DNA from: Allomyces macrogynus ATCC 38327
Taxonomy: Eukaryota > Blastocladiomycota > Blastocladiomycetes > Blastocladiales > Blastocladiaceae
Direction: 5' to 3'
DNA: 11,436 nucleotides
Assembly (NCBI GenBank): GCA_000151295.1
Contig: GG745333.1
Coordinates: forward strand, 66,086-77,521
This document shows, piece after piece, positions 7,356-11,436 of this stretch. The notes beneath the pieces are model-generated. The model was not told where the DNA came from, made no database searches, and was given only the letters and a program-made list of their open reading frames with translations. How positions within the stretch are numbered: position 1 is the first letter of the stretch; every line of letters starts with the position of its first letter. The position numbers and the translations under genes are program-made.

Positions 7356-7362
7356 ATTTATA
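7356..7362 (-). promoter_or_regulatory. TATA box of the YcnI-like gene
   Basis: The minus strand reads GGGCTATAAATTCGG, a good TATAAAT box about 72 bases upstream of the ATG at 7284. A start site some 30 bases downstream would leave a short 5' leader. Confidence 0.65.
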
Positions 7363-7484
7363 GCCCAGCCGGAGGGGGAATAAAACTAGCAACGAAACGC
7401 GCTCGCTCGCCATCCAGGTCGAGCTCGCGCAAAAGGCGGATTTGCGCACGGACGAGCAGGACGAGGCGAGGGTCGGGAACGCGT

Positions 7485-7490
7485 CACGTG
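7485..7490. promoter_or_regulatory. CACGTG E-box upstream of the YcnI-like gene
   Basis: Palindromic CACGTG in the context GTCACGTGC, about 200 bases upstream of the YcnI-like ATG. It is a candidate bHLH (Cbf1-like) site; a second copy lies 45 bases further upstream. Function is not shown by sequence alone. Confidence 0.4.
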
Positions 7491-7529
7491 CGCTCCATTG
7501 ACCGCTGTGGCTCGTCCTGCGGCTGGAAA

Positions 7530-7535
7530 CACGTG
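7530..7535. promoter_or_regulatory. Second CACGTG E-box upstream of the YcnI-like gene
   Basis: CACGTG in the context AACACGTGTA, itself a longer palindrome (ACACGTGT). It lies immediately before the hairpin at 7538-7569. Confidence 0.4.
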
Positions 7536-7537
7536 TA

Positions 7538-7569
7538 GCGGCTGCATGCAAAAGTGCATGCACGGCCGC
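7538..7569. repeat. Imperfect inverted repeat (hairpin) with GCATGC arms
   Basis: The left arm GCGGCTGCATGC and right arm GCATGCACGGCCGC pair over 12 bases with a two-base bulge, around the loop AAAAGT. The inner GCATGC units are themselves palindromic. Located about 255-285 bases upstream of the YcnI-like ATG, it may be a paired regulator site; no regulator can be assigned. Confidence 0.5.
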
Positions 7570-7978
7570 AGCGGTTACGGGCGCGACGTGGCAGGCCGAG
7601 AGGCGAGAGTGAGAGTCGGTGGACGTGGTCTGTGCGGTAGATGTGGCATGCGGGTGTTTGCAGTCAATTTCATCGATAGGGAAAGGCACTGTCGCAGAAT
7701 GAGCGATGGCGGCTCACATCGCCATGGTCGTCGAGGTCGTCGTCATTGATGTCCTGGAACGACGAGCACATATACATTTTCCGACAAGTTGGCCGGTTGG
7801 GTCGAGCTCACGGATCCATCAAGTCGGGCATCGGTTGGGAACGTGCAACGGGGGCGGTGCTGGTCGTGCTGATTGCCGGCGGGCTGGGAGCGGGAGCAGA
7901 ATGTCGCCGATTTGGTCGGGCCGCGGAGGAGCAAAGGCGGAGCAGACCAGAGCGAATTGAGGTGGAGGGGCGGCCCTG

Positions 7979-7986
7979 CTTTTATA
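7979..7986 (-). promoter_or_regulatory. Strong orphan TATA box on the minus strand
   Basis: The minus strand reads CCTATAAAAGCAGG, a consensus TATAAAAG box nearly 700 bases upstream of the YcnI-like ATG. The first ATG downstream (7831) opens only seven codons unless spliced (GTGAGC donor at 7811, CCAG acceptor at 7754), and even then gives about 19 codons. It may drive a noncoding transcript or a long leader. Confidence 0.4.
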
Positions 7987-8060
7987 GGTGGCCAGGAACG
8001 ACGGTGGGGGCTGCCAAGCACGGCCAAGTGCGCGATTTTTTATTGCTTGGCGTCGCTTGA

Positions 8061-8104
8061 GCATGGCAACGCACCTTGGCGCCGCCCAAGCATGACAACG
8101 CACC
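8061..8104 (+). repeat. Direct near-repeat of a 15-mer, 29 bases apart
   Basis: GCATGGCAACGCACC (8061-8075) and GCATGACAACGCACC (8090-8104) differ at one base. They lie about 300-350 bases upstream of the SLC35F-type start and could be a paired binding site or a decayed tandem duplication. Confidence 0.45.
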
Positions 8105-8408
8105 CTGTGGGTCTCGCGTGACCGCGTCAACGCGTGTGCCCCACTTTCGCGGCGTCGGTGCCGTCGCCACCGACTGTGCCCACCGTCGACAACCCCAACC
8201 AACTGCCGGCTGCCCGTGCATCCCCTGCCGCGCGCCCACTGCCTGCACTTTGAAAGCGTGCTGTTGTGGGTCCCATCCTCACCAGATCGACCTGCATCCC
8301 GCTCCACTGTGCTGCTGGGCATCAAGCCCATCGCGTCGCGCTCGTGCAGCTGCCGATATTGCCAACCTCGCAAGAAGTAAACCGTTCCCGCCCTCGACTT
8401 TTGCAATC

Positions 8409-9641
8409 ATGGCGCGCATCGACCTCGCGCACCTGGCCACCGTCGTCCTCGGCGGCCAAGTCCTATCGCTCTTGATCGCGGCCTCGAACTTGGTCAACAC
8501 CAAACTCTGGCAAATCACGGCCGCCGACCCGGACACGGGGTTTACGCTCAGTTTCACGCAACTCGCCCTGCACTACATGTTCTTGCTCGTCGTCTTCATT
8601 GCCGTGCACATCGTGCGTGCCGCGCAGGGCCACTCGTTGCGTACCGACGTCGTCGACGCGTTCATGAAGACCTGGAAGGTCTATTTGCCGCTCGGCTTGT
8701 TTGATTTCTATGCAAATTACTGCGTGACCAAGGCTTTTGGGTTCACGTCGTCGCTGTCGGCGTTTTTGTTGGTACGTTTATGCCCTCGAGTCGCGCGCGC
8801 GATCAGACACTGACCTTGGCCCCTCGAACAGAACTCGTCCTCGACCCCATTCACCGTGATCATCTCGGTGCTGCTCTTCAAGGCCAAGTACAAGCCTCTC
8901 CACTACTTTGCGATCCTCGTCTCGGTCGCTGGCATGGGCATCGTCTGCTGGCAGGACGTGACCGCGACCTCGCGGCTCGGTGGGGACGTGGCCGACGGCA
9001 GTAATGTCGTGGTCGGCAACATTCTTGGGCTCGTCTCGGGTCTTTTGTTCGCTGCTGCGAATACGACTCAAGAATTTTCAGTGAAATCGCTCGGCGGACC
9101 GCTTGAGTATTGTACAATGATGGGCCTGTTCGGCTCGGTGGTCTCGATCCTCCACATGGCCCTGTTCGAACGCTCCGAAATCACTGCGCTCACGCACGCG
9201 CCCGCCGACCAAGTCGGGTCCATCGCTGCGTGCCTCGCCGGATTCGTTGCGGCCATGTTTTTGTTGTACACGCTCGCGTCGCTTTACTTCACTACCGCGA
9301 GCGCGACATTGTTTAACCTGTCGATTCTCACGTCCAACTTCTACGTGCTCGTCGGCACCGTCCTCGTCCTGCACTCGGCGCGCGTCACCGCCTGGTACTT
9401 GGTCGGGTTTGTTCTGATCGTGGCCGGGTTGGTCGTGTTCAATGGCGACCCGAACGGGTGGTCGGATATGTTTACGCGCGCGCAGGCGGCGCGGGATGTG
9501 GAGGGGGGAGGTGCGGAGCAGGGGGCGCGCACGTCGGCGGATGGGTTGCTGGAGGGGGCTGGGTCGAGCACGGCCGCGGGGGCGGGGGAGGGGTATGGTG
9601 CGACGGCGAATGGCGGCGAGGAGGGGAGGCCCAAGGCGTAG
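8409..9641 (+). CDS. SLC35F-type membrane transporter (drug/metabolite transporter superfamily), 390 aa, 2 exons
   Basis: Exons are 8409-8771 and 8832-9641; the 60-nt intron has donor GTACGT, branch-like CTGAC and acceptor ACAG, in phase 0. The protein has about ten hydrophobic segments, as in SLC35 family members. Family resemblance to SLC35F1/F2 is clear: DFYANYCVTKAFGFTSS, then FKAKYKPLHYFAILVSVAGMGIV, GNILGLVSGLLFAAANTTQEF, MMGLFGSVVS, and the late motif TTASATLFNLSILTSNFYVL. The last 65 or so residues are a Gly/Ala/Glu-rich cytosolic tail with no motif. SLC35F members sit in plasma or endomembranes and their substrates are poorly defined, so I do not assign one. I chose Met at 8409 (context GCAATCATGGC) because it begins just before the first helix; the frame is open upstream to 8076, but that stretch looks non-coding. 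Confidence 0.9.
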
Positions 9642-10014
9642 ACGGTTGGTGGTTCCGCGTGAATTGTGGTGTCGTATATTTAGTTGGGTTTTGCTTGATT
9701 GTAGATGAGATGACCCGCGCGCTGATACACGAGATGGTTTGTCCCGCTCGCGCTGAGCCGCGCGCGTCGTTCTTGGTTGCCTCTGGGGTGTGAGCATGGG
9801 TGGACTGGCTGACCGGCAGTTGACCGTGTCAAAGTGAACGGGCCATGGCAACGACACACGTGACTGCACGCGATGCACACCGCCCTCCCGACCGCCGGGC
9901 GTGCGTTCGCCCCCACGCAACGGAAAACCGCCGGCGCCGACGCCGATGCCTGCTCCCTCTCTCCATCCGCCCATTCCCATTTCGGCTTGGTCACCGCTGA
10001 GTTCTCTTATCAAC
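9642..10014. promoter_or_regulatory. Intergenic: 3' flank of the SLC35F-type gene and promoter of RPS20
   Basis: 373 bases with no gene. An AT-rich patch (GTATATTTAG, about 9674-9683) may mark the transporter's 3' end; no AATAAA was seen. A CACGTG E-box lies at 9857-9862. A pyrimidine-rich stretch (about 9955-9985) precedes the RPS20 ATG, as is common at transcription starts of fungal ribosomal protein genes. No TATA box was recognised. Confidence 0.45.
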
Positions 10015-10386
10015 ATGTCTCAAGTCGCCAAGTCTGCCGCGAACAAGCCCGGCTACGAGGAGTCGGCCGACGTCAAGGTGCACCGCATCCGCATCACGCT
10101 CTCGTCGCGCAACGCCAAGGCGCTCGAGAAGGTGGCCGGCGACCTCGTCAAGCGCGCCAAGGACAAGGACCTCAAGGTCAAGGGCCCCGTGCGTCTCCCG
10201 ACCAAGCACCTGTCGATCACAACGCGCAAGGCGCCCAACGGCGAGGGTTCCAAGACCTGGGACCGCTTCGAGATGTCGATTCACAAGCGTCTCATTGACC
10301 TGATCTCGCCGTCGGAGATCGTCAAGCAGATCACGTCGATCTCGATCGAGCCCGGAGTCGAGGTCGAGGTCACGATCGCTAACTAA
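10015..10386 (+). CDS. RPS20: 40S ribosomal protein S20 (uS10), 123 aa, intronless coding region
   Basis: uS10 is a head protein of the small ribosomal subunit. The sequence is unmistakable along its length: [60 protein letters not shown] and the invariant end [26 protein letters not shown]. Its length matches eukaryotic S20 (about 120 aa). The start context is TCAACATGTC and the stop is TAA. Codon choice is strongly GC-ending (AAG, CTC, ATC), as expected for a highly expressed gene in this genome. No intron interrupts the coding region. The long minus-strand ORF across it is an antisense shadow. Confidence 0.98.
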   Translation: MSQVAKSAANKPGYEESADVKVHRIRITLSSRNAKALEKVAGDLVKRAKDKDLKVKGPVRLPTKHLSITTRKAPNGEGSKTWDRFEMSIHKRLIDLISPSEIVKQITSISIEPGVEVEVTIAN

Positions 10387-11317
10387 GGCGTCGGTGATGC
10401 GGATGCGTTTGCCGTGCAAGTCGTCGGCGTCGGACGCTCTTGTGGCCATGGGCAGCGGGTTCGTTTCGGCCGGGTGCGCGGTGAGCGTGCGGAACGCATG
10501 CGTGCGGCTCGTTTCTTCAAATATAAGTTGGACGGGACGGCGCGTCGCTTTCGCAATCGCTTCATTTTCCATTGTCGCCGCGGTCAGGGTTTGCTCCTCC
10601 GTCGTCGTCGTCAGCGTGGACACTCATCCGTCCTTGTCAAGGAGACCAGATTCGAGCAGAGTGAAATATATTCTGATTTGTCAGGCCAACGAAATGGAGC
10701 GTGCAAACATGGAACAGTGGGTGCGTTGCCCGCGTTGTCCGGCTTGGCTTGGTCGAGAGTTTGTGTGGCGCCCTTGCTGGCTGGGCCCACGAAAAGGAAA
10801 CGGCACCCGCGCAACCGCTGCTGCGCGCGAGGCGGCAAAGCGAAGCGAACGGCAAACCGCTGCCGGCCGTGTTGGCCGGCCCTCGGTGGGTCACGTCCAC
10901 GGTCCGCTGCCGCGGCCGAGCCCACCCGCACTCTCACCGCACAAACGTCCTCGCGACCGACTCCTTTGCTCTCGTGCCTGCCTGCTTGCTGCCCCGACGC
11001 CCCGACTTGCTGCAACCGACGCTCGACACCCGCGCCGTGCCTTGCTTGCTCGGCTCCTGCGAGTAACCCCGCCCGCGCTCCTGCCCCGTTCAACTGCTGC
11101 TCGCAACTCCAGCTGTTTGCCAACGACGCCGGCGCTCAACGTCCCTGCCCGACCGTGATCTGCGCGTTCGTGCGCTCGTTCCTCGACGTTGGCGCTGCGC
11201 TCCTCTCGCTGCGCTGATCCGCCCCGCCTGCCTGCCTGCCTGCGCCTGATCTGCAGTGGTCGCTGTCGGCCGCCGTCGTCAACTCAGATCCGCGCGCTCG
11301 CAGACAACGAGGTCAAG
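10387..11317. other. Intergenic: 3' flank of RPS20 and upstream region of the next gene
   Basis: 931 bases. Overlapping ORFs of about 250 codons exist in two plus frames and on the minus strand, but they read as Arg/Pro/Ala/Cys-rich noise. Visible structure includes a perfect 7-bp hairpin (GCCGGCC-gtgtt-GGCCGGC, 10862-10880), pyrimidine-rich stretches from about 10915 on, and a CCTG tandem repeat near 11227-11242 within the likely 5' leader of the gene starting at 11318. Confidence 0.4.
10862..10880. repeat. Perfect 7-bp inverted repeat with 5-base loop
   Basis: GCCGGCC and GGCCGGC around GTGTT. It lies between RPS20 and the next gene. Such short GC palindromes arise by chance in GC-rich DNA, so function is uncertain. 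Confidence 0.5.
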
Positions 11318-11331
11318 ATGGCCGCACCAGC
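11318..11331 (+). CDS. Probable tiny first coding exon of a gene continuing beyond the window
   Basis: An ATG with a strong context (GTCAAGATGGC) starts M-A-A-P-A and meets a consensus local donor, GTACGT, at 11332 after 14 coding bases (phase 2). The preceding leader is pyrimidine- and CCTG-rich, resembling a transcribed 5' UTR. A very short first exon before an intron is common in ribosomal protein and other housekeeping genes of fungi. The product cannot be named because the rest lies outside the window. Confidence 0.4.
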
Positions 11332-11436
11332 GTACGTTTCCTCGTTGGTGGTGTGCGCACCCGGCCGGCCGCTCCCGTTCGTGTGCGACGTTACCAGCGG
11401 CCCGCCGTGCTGTGTGCGGTGTCAGCGAGTCGATGA

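Larger units (their letters stand above)
7285..8408. promoter_or_regulatory. Shared divergent upstream region of the YcnI-like (minus) and SLC35F-type (plus) genes
   Basis: 1.1 kb without a convincing protein gene. Beyond the TATA box, E-boxes and hairpin listed separately, it holds a second strong minus-strand TATA box (7979-7986) and a direct near-repeat of GCATGGCAACGCACC (8061-8075; 8090-8104 with one change). The open frames here (up to about 195 codons) overlap on both strands and carry no recognisable motif. No TATA box was seen close to the SLC35F start at 8409. Confidence 0.45.

Noticed and set aside
7743..8406. Minus-strand ORFs (195 and 94 codons) in the divergent promoter region
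   Set aside because: They span a consensus TATA box on the same strand and show no domain; no splice solution gave a plausible protein.
8076..8408. N-terminal extension of the SLC35F-type protein from the ATG at 8076
   Set aside because: The 111 extra residues are Cys/His/Arg-rich and unlike the family; the ATG at 8409 sits just before the first helix.
9991..10623. Minus-strand ORF of 210 codons across RPS20
   Set aside because: Most of it mirrors the highly biased codons of RPS20; no recognisable protein motif.
10394..11217. Overlapping plus-strand ORFs of 254 and 267 codons downstream of RPS20
   Set aside because: Two frames open simultaneously with Arg/Pro/Cys-rich noise and no motif; better explained as 3' flank and next promoter.
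1..11436. CRISPR arrays, insertion sequences, bacterial operons
   Set aside because: No spaced identical repeats, no transposase motifs or terminal inverted repeats, and gene structure is eukaryotic.

Overview
The window reads as nuclear DNA of a GC-rich, intron-bearing early-diverging fungus. A zoosporic lineage such as Blastocladiomycota or Chytridiomycota is my best guess. The evidence is short spliceosomal introns (mostly 60-110 nt) with GTAC-type donors, CTGAC/CTAAC branch sites and YAG acceptors; eukaryotic uS10 and UPF3 genes; Pol III tRNA genes; and a class C seven-helix receptor, a family as far as I recall absent from Dikarya. The taxon is an inference.

Layout, left to right. Positions 40-1377 (minus) hold an UPF3-type nonsense-mediated decay factor. 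Positions 1702-1783 (plus) are tRNA-Ser(AGA). Positions 2104-5572 (minus) hold a nine-exon class C (GABA-B/glutamate-like) receptor: signal peptide, Venus-flytrap ligand domain, seven membrane helices and a PH-like cytosolic tail. A second, nearly identical tRNA-Ser(AGA) lies at 6191-6272 (plus). Positions 6518-7284 (minus) hold a two-exon secreted, probably GPI-anchored YcnI/DUF1775 copper-binding-type protein, a family otherwise typical of bacteria. Positions 8409-9641 (plus) hold a two-exon SLC35F-type transporter. Positions 10015-10386 (plus) hold the ribosomal protein S20/uS10 gene. A likely tiny first exon of another gene begins at 11318 and runs out of the window.

The genes do not form an operon or an obvious pathway. 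UPF3 and uS10 are housekeeping genes of mRNA surveillance and translation; the receptor, the YcnI-like protein and the transporter are membrane or surface proteins. The YcnI-like and SLC35F genes are divergent and share a 1.1 kb upstream region with two TATA boxes on the minus strand, two CACGTG E-boxes and a hairpin. The most unusual items are the receptor with a PH-like tail, its exon 6 flanked by introns carrying complementary homopolymer tracts, the bracketing of the receptor by two direct tRNA-Ser copies, and the bacterial-type YcnI domain with a preserved mature N-terminal histidine and a eukaryotic GPI-type tail.

All splice models were worked out by eye from frame continuity, splice consensus and family motifs; no transcript data or searches were available.
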